Assembly: GCA_009760855.2 (NCBI GenBank)
Contig: WPIO01000022.1
Span: 128,501-192,500, forward strand
DNA: 64,000 bases
Direction of reading: 5' to 3'
Source: Cristatella mucedo
Lineage: Eukaryota; Bryozoa; Phylactolaemata; Cristatellidae
Below the pieces are notes generated by a model. It ran no database searches and was not told the DNA's origin. It saw nothing but the letters and a program-made list of their open reading frames with translations. The translations under genes were made by a program, and so were the position numbers. This document shows, one piece after another, positions 23,930-37,189 of the stretch. Numbering within the stretch: the first letter of the stretch is position 1; each line of letters opens with the position of its first letter.

Positions 23930-25333
23930 CCTTGAAATCCCGACCGATATTTATTATGTGCTCCGCGCTATTGGTAGCTCTGCAGCTGCATATATTCTAC
24001 TCGTTTTGGTCGATTTTTCGGCAACTTTTGATACTATCAATCACCTAGTCCTTGAGCGCCTCTCATCTCGCCTGGGCATTACTGGCGCTGCATTGCAATG
24101 ATTCAGGTCCTCTTCCAGTGAGAGACTCCAGAGTATTGATGCGGATGAACAAAGATCATCCGAGGAACCTCTGAACATGCGCTATTTCAGGGCTCCGTGC
24201 TTGGTCCAGTTCTTTTCACGGTTTTTACTCCTCCTCTTGCCGATGCGATTGCCAAGTACAATCTAGGCTTTTACTTATACACAGATGGCACTCAGTTGTA
24301 CCTTTTCTTTGATCCCTACCAGCTCTCCAGGTCATCGAGTTCTCTCAACTCCCTCGCTACATGCATTAATGACATCCGCACATGGTGACAGCAAACTATC
24401 TCAAATTGAATGATGAAGAAACCAACTTACTAGTTATGGGCAAATCAAGTGTGATTCAGAAATTGGAAAGGCTAACCCTCAAAATCGACTCTGCCAGCAT
24501 ATCTCCTGTTGAATCTGCACGAAATCTAGGTGTCATGTTCCAAAGTGACCTTTCATTAGACGACCACATCAGCTCCACAGTAAAGTCTGCCTACTTTCAG
24601 CTATATAACATTGCTAAACTTCTGGCTTGTTTAGACAGGGATACTACATCTATGTTGGTCCATGCATTCTTGACATGCCTTCTTGACTTCTGTACCTCAC
24701 TGATTGCTGGTCTACCGGCCTGTGCACTCAGGAGCTTACAGCTAGTGCAAAACTCTGCAGCTAGGCTTGTCTGTCGTGAGGGTCACAGTTGTCGCAAAAC
24801 ACCACTTCTTGCCGACTTGCACTGGCCCCCAGTCAAGCAAACCATGGACTTCAAGGTTCTGTCACTCACTTTTAGGTCCCTTCATTCTCTGGTTCCAGCC
24901 TACTTACCAGATCTACTGCTCCACCAGGCTAAACGTCGTACCACTCGCTTTTCGGAATCTAATTATATACCTTAACCTCATACGAACCTCAAATCCTTTG
25001 GAGACCGTGCCTTTAGTTCGTATGCTCCCAAAGCCTGGAACTCACTCCCGACTTTCGTCACGTAATCCCTTGACTTGACCACATTTAAAAAGAAACTAAA
25101 AACCACCTATTTATCACAGCATTTAGTGGGTCCCTGTGATTCGACCTTTATGTGCTTATGCATGCTGACCATGTGCATGTCACCACTAACCATGTTATTC
25201 ATGCTGTCTATCAAGCATGCTACCACTAACCATTTGATCGTATTTCCGTTGCAGAAAATGTAAAGCGCCTAGAAAGAGCTTAAGTTCTCTGAGGGCGCTT
25301 TATTAAGTGTATCATTATTATTATTATTATTAT
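23930..25333 (+). mobile_element. L2-type LINE, long 5'-truncated copy
   Basis: Runs from the start of the RT core (LVDFSATFDTINHLVLERL) to the tail and (ATT)n. The longest open stretch (24382-24975) covers LKLNDEETNLLVMGKSS to the C-terminal LHSLVPAYLPDLL. The catalytic YADD is changed to YTDG, and frameshifts and a TGA interrupt the frame, so the copy is inactive. Confidence 0.9.
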
Positions 25334-26245
25334 ATAATACATATAGTGTATTTACGTATACAAATATACATGTAAGTATAAGTGTGTATATACACACTTA
25401 AAACTCTATTTATATATTATGCACTTACTGTATTACATATACGTATATAGGGTAATAGAGTATACGCGTACACGCAGGTGTGCGTGTGTGCCGGTTTGTG
25501 AGTGTGGGTAACTGTTAGTGCAAGTGAGTAGATTTCTTGCGTGCGTTTTTCGTAGCACATGGAACATTCCAAAATCTATATTTTTATGTATATATATATA
25601 TATTATCCCATTGTTGCTTCTTCCAGTCCAGAAGAAATTGAGCCACCATTCTCTTGAAAAGTACTGGTACATGTGACTTGGCGAGAGCCTTAAGTCCACG
25701 TCCATAATATTTATTCAAAAAAAAGAGCGCCTTAAGTCCAAAGTCCATATCTGCGTATTCATCTAGCTACCTTTGAAGACAAGTCCTCAAGTGCCTGCCG
25801 GCTTCTTGACAACGTCTCGCGTCTGCTGAAGAAATAGAGTAGGAGAGCAGCCTCTGATGACAGCGGTCATTGGCTCAATTTCCGATGATGACAAAACTTG
25901 CAAATATCTTCTCTCTTGCCCAATACTATCCCCGCGGATAGTAGAGACGATATACAAACGCGAAAGCTTCATGCTGGCTCGTGCCAGCGCATCTCGGACG
26001 CTCCTTGAGCAGTACAAAGCACAGGCGCAGGGCCGACAATCCCAATTTGTTCTGCTCCCGAAGGCTCAGGTGGTGGACCACTATTCAGGCTCAAAATGCA
26101 GACCTTCTCGGCTTCGGGAATTACTAGGTTCATCACGTAATGTCACTAAGGATGCTTTTTTTGAGATAGCACTGCGGACGTAACCAAATTGAGCTACTCA
26201 TGAATTCCGCGGTATCTTTCTTCGTGAAGACTAGATGCTTTATTT
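25334..26245. other. no gene seen
   Basis: AT-rich tail sequence (TATATA runs near 25590), then mixed DNA. Open frames at 25857-26183 carry no recognisable motif. Confidence 0.5.
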
Positions 26246-26249
26246 CCCC

Positions 26250-26266
26250 CTCTCTTTCTCTCTCAC

Positions 26267-26351
<85 letters not shown>
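26250..26351. repeat. (CT)n microsatellite
   Basis: About 100 bp of CT units with small interruptions at the left edge. Confidence 0.97.
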
Positions 26352-26353
<2 letters not shown>

Positions 26354-26588
26354 CTAGCGCCCGCTCGCTCCGGTGCTGCCTCGTGCTCACTTGCTTGAAC
26401 CTCTCAGTTCTCCTCCTGCGGTTCACTTGCAGGAGACACGCTCATTCGAGTGCCGGCAACTCGCTTTGGGCACATCAGTTTCTACTGATCTGCGCCTAGG
26501 CAGCACTTGCAAGTGCACCACTGAGGCGAGTGTACTTTCGATGAAGGCGTGAACGAAGCTGCAATATAACTAATCCATCTAGCTCAAT

Positions 26589-26725
26589 CGTGCTGGTTTG
26601 GCCTAGCAGTTAAGGTGCTCGCCTTGACTAAGGGTCAATGTGAATGTATTTGATTGCCGAGGTCGCCGGCTCGAGCCCCGTGGCATTTTCTTGTAGCGAG
26701 ATACAAATGAATTATATTTTTCTTT
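26589..26725 (+). mobile_element. SINE-A copy
   Basis: A box TGGCCTAGCAGTTAAGG, internal GTGAATGTATTTGATTGCCG, B-box-like GGCTCGAGCC. The hairpin part of the tail is deleted, leaving GATACAAATGAATTAT. Confidence 0.8.
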
Positions 26726-27984
26726 AATTGTATTGCACCACCTTCTGTGCCCATTCCCATTTCCGAAGTAGCATCAGACTCATGGGTGCCGTTCAGTGGT
26801 TTCAAAGGCGCTACTAAGAAAAATTTTATTTGGCCAGCTAGGCGAGTCGCTGGCTCAATGAATGCGACCGCTCTTGCTGTCTATCGACCTACAGCTCCGA
26901 AAGTTGCTGGTTAATCGTGACGATGCTCTCTTCAGTGGTTCATTGGCTCAAAGAGCGATCGCCCACCGAGAAACTGCCGCTATTTAAAGTTCTGGGCCGT
27001 ATGCGAGCTTCGATTGGGAAAAATACAAAACTTCCAATCTGACGTATCATATCCATTTCTTAGCGAACGTCCGTGTAAGCCTCTTGGCCGCGAAATCTCT
27101 CAAGCCCGTAGACCTCAATCTTTAGCGATCTACTGCTACCGCTCGGTCTAGATCGATGCAGCGACACTCGTCCATACTTACTGCGGGGAGTTCCGTTTGA
27201 CCGGTAAGGACCGGTAAGTTACTTCAGGGAATCCTAGGTTCTCTTCCGCCAATTGCCTCGTTGCCAAACATTCGTGTCTAATCATTGTCCGGGCACATCG
27301 AAACGTTGCTTCTGCGAGTCACAACCTGTGAATATGCTAGATCGGCTTCTTTCGACGAACTAGAATCCAAATGCAATGGCTCTAGCAGCCTTTTTCCTAA
27401 CAAGCATGACTGGCATTTATTCCTCTACTGTTTCCTTCGATGACGCTCACATTCGCTACATCTTAACACTCTCCTCTTGCTAGACCAAGTAACAAGACGG
27501 TGGCGCAGGCGAGAAAAAGCACACTAAATCCGCCAGCATTCAGAAAAATTTTAAGAAATGTTACCAGGCGACCAATCACAGTTTGAGCAACGGCTAATTT
27601 CAAGTTGCTGGTGCTGGTGGTTCGAACATTGGCCGCCATCGTGGAACTGCTGAAGAAACTCTAAATTTCGCTCATCGCTTTTTGGCATTTGCTAAGACAT
27701 GGCTGCTTACGAACGGCTTGACGTGACTAACCCCAAATGACAGAGAGGATCGGATGTCATATTTCCAGTCGTTGAGAAACTGCCGAGTTCGTTTCGAATA
27801 AACACTGCGATTGTGCGCTATAATTGTTGATTACTTTTGGGTCTTGCCTCCAATGAAATAATCTTGTAAGTATGCATTTAAAAATCGTAGGATCTTGCTC
27901 CCGTGGATGACAATCCTGGCATCGCCTCTGCGATCGCTGACACGCCGCAGTGAAACATGCAGAGCGTTACCAAAAGTGAGGTGC
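26726..27984. other. no gene seen
   Basis: Mixed-composition DNA without long open frames or repeats I can identify. Confidence 0.5.
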
Positions 27985-28137
27985 TCCATCCAGTAAGGTG
28001 CTCCACCTTCACGATCCAGGTCGTTAATTTAATTCCTGCACCTGGCAATCATTTTTCCCCCCTGCAAGCGGGGTGATGGCCGCTAAGGCTCGACGACCGC
28101 CATCTAAATGAGATTGTTAAATCAGCTAACCTTTAAT
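27985..28137 (+). mobile_element. SINE-B copy, diverged
   Basis: Body GGTGATGGCCGCTAAGGCTC and end TGAGATTGTTAAATCAGCTA match the other SINE-B copies; the head retains only CACGATCCAGGTCGTTAATT. Confidence 0.65.
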
Positions 28138-29228
28138 GTACTTCACTTTCTTCACACGCCGCGCCGTCGCCTCGGCTAGTATCCAGATTTCCTTCTCGCC
28201 ATTCCTTTAGATTTAGCCACTTGCAACGTCGAAAAGAGAGACCAGCGAAATTAAAGAGCGTGCTTGACGGGTGTAATACTTGAGCAATGCGCAGCCTCGG
28301 GCAAGTGAGTAAATTTGAGCGAATCGTAGGCCTTCTGTATCATTCGCAGCCATCTGCACGTAGGGTGGTCCTCCAAACTACCCGACGAAGAGACGGCTGA
28401 CTCGCTTGCGGACTTTCGCAGGAAGATGTGCATGAAAACCTGTGGCGGGCCGAATTAAAACGCTTTTGCAGGCGACGTGCAGGTGAGAAACTGCTGAATA
28501 GTTTGGCAGAATCGCTCGGCCGCCCAAGCGCTGCTTCATGGGAAACTTCCTGAGCACGGTCGCGCAGCTGCTTAAAGCAGAGGGATTTAAACGATTGTCG
28601 TGCGACGCACGGCAATCCCTGGTCGCTGATGAGCTGCCCTGCTTAGGAAAACAAGCAAAGGCCGGCATGCTAAAGATCTCGCAGGGCGTGCTGCCATCAA
28701 CATCCCAACTCTCATTCGTGGAAGCTGCACGAGCCTGCATGCACCTGTTCACACGCCATCGGCAGAGCATTCACACGCCATCGGCAGAGCATTCACACGC
28801 CATCGGCAGAGCATTCACACGCCATCGGCAGAGCATTCAGACGCCATCGGCAGAGCATTCAGACGCACTGGTTTCTTCCGCTTCGGGCCCATACACTACC
28901 GGTCTACTGATTTATTGCGTCTTGGCGTATGAAAACGCGGCATCCTGAAATCCCTAAGAGCAAAAAAAAATCGTTCTAAGGACTATCTCGACCGGTCCGC
29001 TTGGCGGTACTTGTAAGCAATTTTACGTGAGATGGGTCGCACATCTCAAGACATCAAGTGCAGCCTGTAGCCGCATTTTGCAAGAGACCGCGGCTTGCAT
29101 ATCGAGGCTGGATTTTTCTTTATCCTTTGCTTCCCGGCTTCCAGGAGCAGTAGACGTAAAAATATCTGAATATGCCGAGAAGATGTCTGAAGCAATAGAT
29201 GTCTGAAGCAACAGATGTCTGAAGACTT
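28138..29228. other. no supportable gene; holds 22-bp tandem repeat
   Basis: Overlapping open frames on both strands at 28251-28948 reflect composition and the tandem repeat at 28750-28866. No domain is recognised. GATGTCTGAAGCAA is repeated three times near 29183-29225. Confidence 0.5.
28750..28866. repeat. 22-bp tandem repeat, about 5.3 copies
   Basis: The unit contains ACGCCATCGGCAGAGCATTC. Copies are identical except for an ACAC to AGAC change in the last two. The unit length is not a multiple of three. Confidence 0.95.
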
Positions 29229-29296
29229 TACAGCATATTTAAAGTGCCTAGAAAGATATTAAGTTCTCTGATGGTGCTATAAAAATGTATTAATGT
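29229..29296 (+). mobile_element. L2-type tail remnant
   Basis: TAAAGTGCCTAGAAAGATAT...TTCTCTGATGGTGCTATA, a diverged tail with no (ATT)n. Confidence 0.6.
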
Positions 29297-29697
29297 CTTC
29301 TAACGAGGCATAGCATGCTGCTAAGCTCTTGCTTATGAAACCGGCTTTATTGGGCCGTTGCAAGAGCTTCGTACTAAAGGGCTTACTCAAGTAAAATGCC
29401 GCCTGAAACCAGCCGTTAGGGTCGAAACACATCCGAAGGCGACCGCTGGAAGTCCACGTGGAGGCTTCAGCGTGGGTTCGTTTCTTACCAGTGCTAATTG
29501 CACTTCCGGAAGTAGCGAGGTAATGAAGTAGAGACCGTACACGGAAGATGCAAAGGACGAGAGGTCTCAGCAGTTCAGGCGGCTCAGGCGGCTCCGGCGG
29601 TCATATAGCACTAGCGAAACTGTCCAATCAGAGGTTGAAAATTAAAGCTGCCCCGAAATGCTAAATCAGCTTGCAGAGCTAATTCAGCTCTCGAGCT

Positions 29698-30780
29698 GAT
29701 TTAGCGATCAAAGGCACGCTTCCGGTGTTCGTGGGCAGAGTGGATACTGGTACTTCCGGTTGAACCAAGCTTGTCACAGACACTGGTCAACGTTACCAGT
29801 ACACCGCGGTTGGCATAGTCTGAAAGGAGCATGGGGCCCACAGTATCACCATCTGAAGGTTTGGGGTCCACGGGAAGCTCGGCCTTCCGTCCATACACGA
29901 CCTCAAATGGAGTGCACACGCTTGAGGCACGCGAAGATGCATACTACGCAAACAGAACACTGGGTGCTAACTAGTCCCAGCTATTCCCTTGATCGTTGAC
30001 AAGCTCACTAAATTATTCTTAGAGCGTTCGATTGTCACGTTCCCGTTGGCCATTTTCTTGAGGGTGGTAGGCAGATGATCTGCGACGATCTGTTGAAAAA
30101 TTCTTAACCAGATCGTCGACTATCGAGTTCACTAACTCTCGGCCCTGGTAACTACTCAGAGTGTTCACACAGCCATGGCGGCAAATAAAGGAGTACGAAA
30201 AAGTTGCTAATTACTTGGCACCCTTGTGCGGAACAGCCGTTGCTTCGGTTGACTCGGAGAGGCGATCAGTAGCAGCGATTACGTATAGATTTATTGCCGT
30301 TTGATGTTTCCTGAAGAGGACCGTTCATACCAATCCCAACTAGGCTTCATACTTTTTCCAGGCACCGGTATACTGTTGAGCGGTGGAGCGCCTTTGCTCA
30401 TTGCGGAATTTATGATACTACATTTTTAACTGCCTTTGAAATGTCGGTGACAACGCCGCTCTTCATTCCTTTCCAGTAATAAGGGTCAGAGATTTAGACC
30501 AACGCCTTATCTTGGCCAAATGAGCACCTGAAATTAAGCTGTCATGATAGGCTTTCAAGATAGCTGGAAGTTGGCTTTTTGGTGGGAACTTTCTACTCCC
30601 TGCGGTAAAGAATCCCTCCGTCAGCTTGACAACTTGCTGCTTAACTGTTTGTCAGAGTTGAGACTTGGCACTCACACGTTTCTCAGGAGCTCCTGATCGT
30701 AAATGCACTCGGGGTGCATTTGTTGCGTTGCAGTGAAGTATCTCACAGGCTGGTCGTGCCGTTGGTCTCCCATAGTTGAA
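29698..30780 (-). pseudogene. gypsy-type LTR retrotransposon integrase fragment, decayed
   Basis: On the minus strand, in order: an H-H zinc-finger-like segment (YHDSLISGAH near 30540), YYWKGM near 30475, the catalytic-core blocks SYQGRELVNSIVDD near 30130 and SAYHPQENGQRERDN near 30050, and the terminal TPFEVVYGRKAELPVDP near 29900. The Asp of the usual S-D-Q-G box is replaced by Tyr, and several stops and frameshifts are present, so the integrase is inactive. No LTRs of this element are seen nearby. Confidence 0.8.
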
Positions 30781-31389
30781 AGCTAAATTTGAAATAATTC
30801 GAAAAATAATTAATTCAATATATAAGTGGGTGTAATGAGATGATTTCTTAAGATTCTCTCTTACGTTGTGCTTACATTGTTAAACTGCATACACATGGTG
30901 TTCATGGACTGGTAGCTAAGTCAACCTCTGTTGAAGGGAAGAGGAAACTTCCGTAAACTTTTAGTTTACCTTTTATCAAACTGTTAACATATGATGCCGT
31001 GACTTCCGACAACACTTCAATGGAATTGCAGACGTATTTGACTTCGCTGCAACATCACTTGATTCGACAGCGTTTAAAAACTGCTTCAATTGATACAAGG
31101 TGAAATTTTTCCTTCCATTTATACGCCTATTAGATATCGGCGGAAGTTCTTTATCGGATGTCTACGGAAGTTTATTGTCGACTGTTCTCTGTATGGAGAA
31201 TTGCCATTGAACAATTAATTATAATTAAAAGGTTGGATTATCTACATCATCTTTCAGATGGGGCGTGTTCTGGTGTGGACGGCTGTGGTCTGGTCCAGTC
31301 CATTTTAGACCCCCGGGTTTTTTTAGACTACGAAACCTTTCCCTGGGGTATACTCTGACCTGAGCCAAACTATGCCCGCGTTTAATCTA
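30781..31389. other. AT-rich interval, no gene seen
   Basis: No motif recognised. It ends at an abrupt change to CpG-dense sequence. Confidence 0.5.
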
Positions 31390-31834
31390 GGCAGGGGTTG
31401 TTTTCGCCTGCTACGCCGGCACCCGAATTCCAGGCCCCGGCCCGGCTGCTGGCCGCCTTGCCCGTACGCGACACGCCCTTCTTCCGGCAGCCGTCGACTG
31501 GTGACGTCCGGCGCGCGGACGCACATCGACCGGCGGCGTTTCTGAAAACCGCACACCGCCCCGCGCCCCCGCGTCGTAGCGAGAGCTCGAGCCCAGGCTG
31601 CGACCGGCGCCGGCGGACGCTCGCGCAAGCGGCGCCGGACGCCGTTTACCGGCGGCTCGGGCGAATTCCGCCGCGACGTCCGAGCTGTCGAGCGCAAATG
31701 CGAAAAGCGCGCGCGACCGGAAGCGCGCCCTCGAGGGCGCCGGCCGTTTTCAGCTCGACGCTCGGGCGGCATTTAGCAAGAAACTCGCCAGCCGACGTGG
31801 CTCGAACGAATCGGATCGACGCCAGAGGCGCTGA

Positions 31835-31882
31835 CCGGGTTGCGAGACCGGCGCACTACCCCGACCCGGTCTCGCAACCCGG
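31835..31882. repeat. 17-bp perfect inverted repeat
   Basis: Arm CCGGGTTGCGAGACCGG is repeated as its exact reverse complement after a 14-base loop. Confidence 0.95.
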
Positions 31883-32269
31883 CAACGCGCTTAGCCGACG
31901 GCGGCGGCGGCAGCGTGTGCGGCGCGGCTAAGCGCGACTCTCTGAGCTTCTCGCGACGCAAGCGATGGACGCGGTTGCTACCCTCCTCCCCCCCGGTTTT
32001 GTTAGCGGAGGCTCTGACGAGCTAGAACCGCGACAGAGGCGCAGGGAGCGCTCGAGGCAGCCTCGGGCAGCCTCGAGATCGCGCTCGTCCGGGTCGGGTC
32101 GCGCGCGACCTCCCGCCGAGGCACGCCTACCGCAAGGGAGCGCGCCGGCGACCTGAGTGGGACGAACGGCGAAAGGAAATTCCCACAACGCCGCCGCAGT
32201 CGGCGACGAATTTTGCAGCTCGAAGCTGGTGACCGCGAGGCGCCGGCTCAGCGGCTAACTCTTCACTTT

Positions 32270-32534
<265 letters not shown>

Positions 32535-33402
32535 ACGGCGTTACACAAATGAATCGTATTTTATTTTCTTACACGCGCGGTAGCTGATCCGCGTAAGCTC
32601 GGCGGTCACTTTGGGACATCTGGAGGGGCGGGGCGCTAAAGCGGCGGGCGGGGGCGCTGCTTGCAGGCAATTCGGCATCCCGGATTCATGGCCGCCGCGT
32701 AGCTCGTCAGCCTGTCTCGTCTGCCTGCGGCCCGGGCTGCCGACCTTCTCCGCTGCAGCCGCGTACGGCAACGCGCCGATGCAACGCTGCTCCGTCAGCG
32801 ATTTAATGACCAAGAGAGGGCAGCGCTTACACTCAGAAGTCCAGAAGAGCTGAGTGCATTTTCGAATGCTGTCTGGTGACCCAGGTCAAGGTTCAATCGT
32901 ACCGCTAGTAAGGAGGAGGTCGCGACCTCGCGAGCGCCGTGAAAAGTTTGTTGCGCGCGCGCGTCATGTCCGCTGCAGCCGCACGCAAATCCGCGAACCG
33001 CATTTAGAAATCGGCTGTCGACATTTAAAAATGCGCCGTCGCGTGCGGGCAGGCGGTCTACGGAAGACGGTCGGAGCGACGCGACCCCCCCCCCCCCGCC
33101 GAGGGGTGAGGTTTTGGCGGCGGCGCCAATCGCGCTCCGTCAGCGGTTCTCGAGCGCTCCGTCAGCGCTCCTTCAGCGCTCCTGAGCAGGGCCGGCGGCA
33201 GCCAGGCGGAACGTCGAGTCAGCACTTCAGCTGTCGGCTCTGCGTAATTTACGCCAAACAGGAAGAGAAAGGTAGCGGCGCATGGCGGCGCTGGCTGCTA
33301 CTCTTCTCACAGGCGGCCTACTGCCAAGTACTCTTCGCGCGGGCACTCCCTAGCGGCGCCGCAGGGATAGAGGAGCCATTCGCGTCCGGGTTTTGCTCCG
33401 GG

Positions 33403-33512
33403 GAAAGGTGCGCGCTCACCTTCAACGATCGAGGTCGAAGGTTTGAGTTTGGCGGCATATGTAAAGCACCTGGATAGAGTACAAGATCTGCTATGGCGCC
33501 GTACAGATTACT
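33403..33512 (+). mobile_element. SINE-A copy, 5'-truncated
   Basis: Keeps GCTCACCTTCAACGATCGAGG and the tail CATATGTAAAGCACCTGGAT with an eroded hairpin. Confidence 0.65.
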
Positions 33513-35623
33513 GATACATTCCGCACGATGCAGAAACACGCTGCTTCGCTGCGTTTCTAAAAGCTCTCACTTTTATGAGCACGGATTAATTATTTGCCGG
33601 AAATTCTTAGTCTGTTCCTGTATTTTGAAGCAGTTTTGTCTCTATAGAATAGAGGCAGGTCAAACTGCCGCGCGCTGCACTTCCATGATGGTGTTTGCAG
33701 CTCAGACCAGGTCACCGTAGCTAGCATTAAGATACAAAAACCCTCGACAGCACAGAATAGTCTGCACAATAATTTTTTTTTTATTCCTGTTGCCATGGGC
33801 TGTTGGAAAACCAAAAAGCAGCCACGAAGCAAATTTGCATGCTCTATTTCCCTTCTGTATGTAATAAGCTAAAGATTGCCATATTGATATGTTAACGATT
33901 GCTATATCCAAGTACTGCCGGAGGCTCACAATATGAGAAGACCAAAGGTCGAGGCTGAGTCTTCTTTAATCTGTACAAAATCAATGGATGTTGAAAAATA
34001 TACTCGGACCCGCTGACCTGGTTGTTGAGCTCACCTTACTGATAAGCTATATTGCAGTTGTTTCCTACTCTAGCAGAAGCGTTGTGTGGCAAAAATTAGA
34101 GAAAATTCCTCAAATCTTGGTACTAACTCATTTTTGGGAATAATGTACTTTTGGTAATTTTCCAATTAAATTTAATTTCCAACTATGAGAGTACATTTGC
34201 CCTCCGCGTTTATATTCGCGCGGGCTCTTTTCTGTTTGACCAGTGGCGACTAGCAAATCAGCTGTGGCTTTCAATTAAGGCACATGTGGAATTAAAGGGT
34301 AGTGATTGATGTTTTATTTTCTATAAAAACTATTTTAATTTTTAATTCAATTTTTGCTTTCAATTTTGAGACTGCTTTCATTATTTGCATGTAAATGTGC
34401 ATATTTCGCGGGCTCTCTTCCCGACGGTAGGGCCGGCTAGCTAATTTACTGCGAATTATTTTTACGGTACGTAACTGGAGGTGCCAGCTGTCAAAAATAT
34501 ATAGTTTGATTACTCACTGGAATCAAAGTTAGAATCAGTAACTGTAGTTTTTTAACCTTTGCCTTCTTAATACGGCCTAGGTGTAGCCAATCGATATTTT
34601 CAGCCCATACTCAATAGTAATATGTGTGCCAGTTCTTAAAATCACGGGCTTTATATCGTAACTAGCACAGACACTAATTTCTAAAGATTTTATAAATTTC
34701 TAGCTTTTCAAATGCGGGAGCATTCGAAAATTTAAACTGGCCAAGTCTGCGAGGAGAAAATGATATTCCTAACCTTTGCGCTTTGATACTCGCCAATAAC
34801 GACAATTTATTTTCTGCACCTCCTTAACTAATTCAGAGGTCCTGGCACTTCATGGCAATCCGGAGGAGTTGTGTCCGGTGGCAACGGGCTTCTTACGATG
34901 GCCGCCTCTGGCAAGATAATGGTTTGTTCTCTCTCTCCTTGAGGATAACTCGCTAATCGTTGATATGCAAATATCGTCTAGCTTGGATTCTTCCCATTAA
35001 GCTTGGCCACTATTCGACCATGATATTTGACTAGGCTGCCTTTCACTTGTGCGGTCATCCAATGACCTTCAGCTGAGTTGCTTTAAGTTGTGAGGAAACT
35101 AAGTTGAGCCGCTGTGATAAGCCCGCCGGATGCAACTCTGGGCTCGCACTCACGCACTGACGCTCTGAATGACGGGGTTCAAGGCGTACGTTCGCTCCGC
35201 CGCTGTAACGCGTTCGGCTCGCTTCTCATCGCGAACTGCACTGCCAATCAACGACAGTGCATACACACAGACAGCTCGCTCTCAGAAATGTCGAGGCGTG
35301 GCAGTTCAGTCCGCCCTCACTGGCCATTGCTCGCAATGACAGAGCGGAGTCGATCCAAACCCCTCAACAATTGGAGGAACATTAAAGAGCAGTTGCTTAC
35401 TCGGTCTGGCGTTAGGTGGTGCGATCAGTCTCAACGACCGCGGCATCGAGGTCACTGTGGAGCTTCGCTAGCATCCGGTAGTGTATTCGTCTTCATTCAT
35501 GCTTCGCAGTGTTCGCTGCTCAGTACTATACGCGTCATTCTCCGAGATGGCGCATCAGCCTTCTGCAGCATCTTCGGATATTTTGCTGCTGACCAGAGAT
35601 AGGGGGAAAAGCGACTAAGCAGA

Positions 35624-35627
<4 letters not shown>
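33513..35627. other. AT-rich interval, no supportable gene
   Basis: Long AT-rich stretch to about 34850, then mixed DNA. An open frame at 35114-35602 (about 160 codons) has no recognisable motif and no splice context I can support. Confidence 0.5.

Positions 35628-35676
<49 letters not shown>
35628..35676. repeat. (GA)n microsatellite
   Basis: About 24 GA units. Confidence 0.95.
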
Positions 35677-35679
<3 letters not shown>

Positions 35680-35904
35680 AGAGTGACCAGTGTCTATAGA
35701 GTGCACAGTCATTTACAGCGGGCAGCTCTACGAATTGCCGCGCCAGGAACGCTCCAGTTAACGCCGGCTCGGCCGCCCCTCGATCGCACGCGTCAGACGA
35801 TAAAAATGAGGTTGCTACTTGTACGAAAAACTACGACCGACTTTCGTGTTATGTGCGAGCGCCAAGTTTGCATTGACTTGTTGCAAGTAATGGTAGCACC
35901 CTGA

Positions 35905-35907
<3 letters not shown>

Positions 35908-35992
<85 letters not shown>
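35908..35992. repeat. (CT)n microsatellite
   Basis: About 42 CT units, 230 bp from an array of the complementary repeat. Confidence 0.97.
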
Positions 35993-35996
<4 letters not shown>

Positions 35997-36363
35997 AGCG
36001 GGCAAAAGAAAGGCCAGCTTGCAATCCTTTCTTCTGGAGAATATAGGATAGTACCTCAGATCTCCTCGTAGAGTGCCGATCAAATCGGATCACAGTCTGG
36101 GAGCTGAGTCTTCCGAGCTGTAGAATTACCCGAAGGGGACCTCTGGCCTGCTAAAGGAGCGTGCCCATGGTAGTCGGCCCCCAAGGGGCTTCACCGCACT
36201 GGTAGCTCTCCGCTGTACGGGTCAGGTGTCCACGTGTCGGAGGAATTTTGCAATGCATGCTATTAGTGAAGCCTGTCATATTTCCTTTCAGGGGAATTCC
36301 TTATACAGGCATGAAATCGAGAGAGACAGTGAATGAAGCAGTGAGACCGAGTATCCAGGGAGA

Positions 36364-36364
36364 T

Positions 36365-36396
<32 letters not shown>

Positions 36397-36542
36397 ACTT
36401 TATACAGCGCCCTCAGAGAACTCAATCTCTTTCTATGCGCTTCGCATTTTCTGCAAAGGAAACACGATCGAACGGTGAGTTATATCATGCTTGATAAACA
36501 ACATGAATAACATGGTTAGGGGTGACATGCACAGGGTCAACA
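36364..36542 (-). mobile_element. L2-type LINE 3' end
   Basis: (AAT)n, antisense tail hairpin with a GCGCTTCG variation, and the start of the 3' UTR. Confidence 0.85.
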
Positions 36543-36564
36543 CGAATGGACTGCCGGACGGACT

Positions 36565-36988
36565 AGACTGATAGACATGTAGACAGACAGAAAGACAGAT
36601 AGATAGATAGACAGGCAGACAGATAGACAGATAGACAGGCAGACAGATAGATGGACAGGCAGACAGACAGACAGATAGACAGATAGATAGACAGATAGAT
36701 AGATAGACAGGCAGACAGACAGACAGACAGACAGACAGATAGACAGACAGATAGATAGACAGGCAGACAGACAGACAGACAGACAGACAGATAGACAGGT
36801 AGATAGATAGACAGGCAGACAGACAGACAGACAGATAGACAGACAGATAGATAGACAGGCAGACAGACAGACAGATAGACAGATAGATAGAGACAGATAT
36901 AGATACAGATATAAAGATAGAAGATAGACAGACAGTCAGACAGATAGATAGATTGATAGACAGACAGATAGATAGGTAGATAGATTAG
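36565..36988. repeat. (AGAC/AGAT)n tetranucleotide array
   Basis: About 420 bp of intermixed GACA and GATA units with a higher-order pattern containing AGACAGGCAGACAGACAGAC. Confidence 0.95.
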
Positions 36989-37189
36989 GTAGATGAGATA
37001 GGCGTTACGATACTGGCTGCTGAGAAGCGTGGCTGGTTCTAAAGCACTCTGAAGGAGTGAGGAGGTCGGATAGGTATAGGTACAGATCGCTTCACTCGCT
37101 TACACCTGCAGGTGTAGCTGGAGAGAGAGCCAGTGAAAATCGGGCTGGAGTTTCTTTACGCGGCAGCTACGCCGTTGACGACTGAGCAG

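Noticed and set aside
26133-26426. Arg-Glu or Ser-Leu repeat proteins
   Set aside because: They are translations of (GA)n/(CT)n microsatellites on both strands.
28750-28866. CRISPR-like array
   Set aside because: Units are contiguous with no unique spacers, in eukaryotic DNA.
35114-35602. 162-codon plus-strand gene
   Set aside because: No recognisable motif, no conserved composition and no splice or polyadenylation context; could not be supported.
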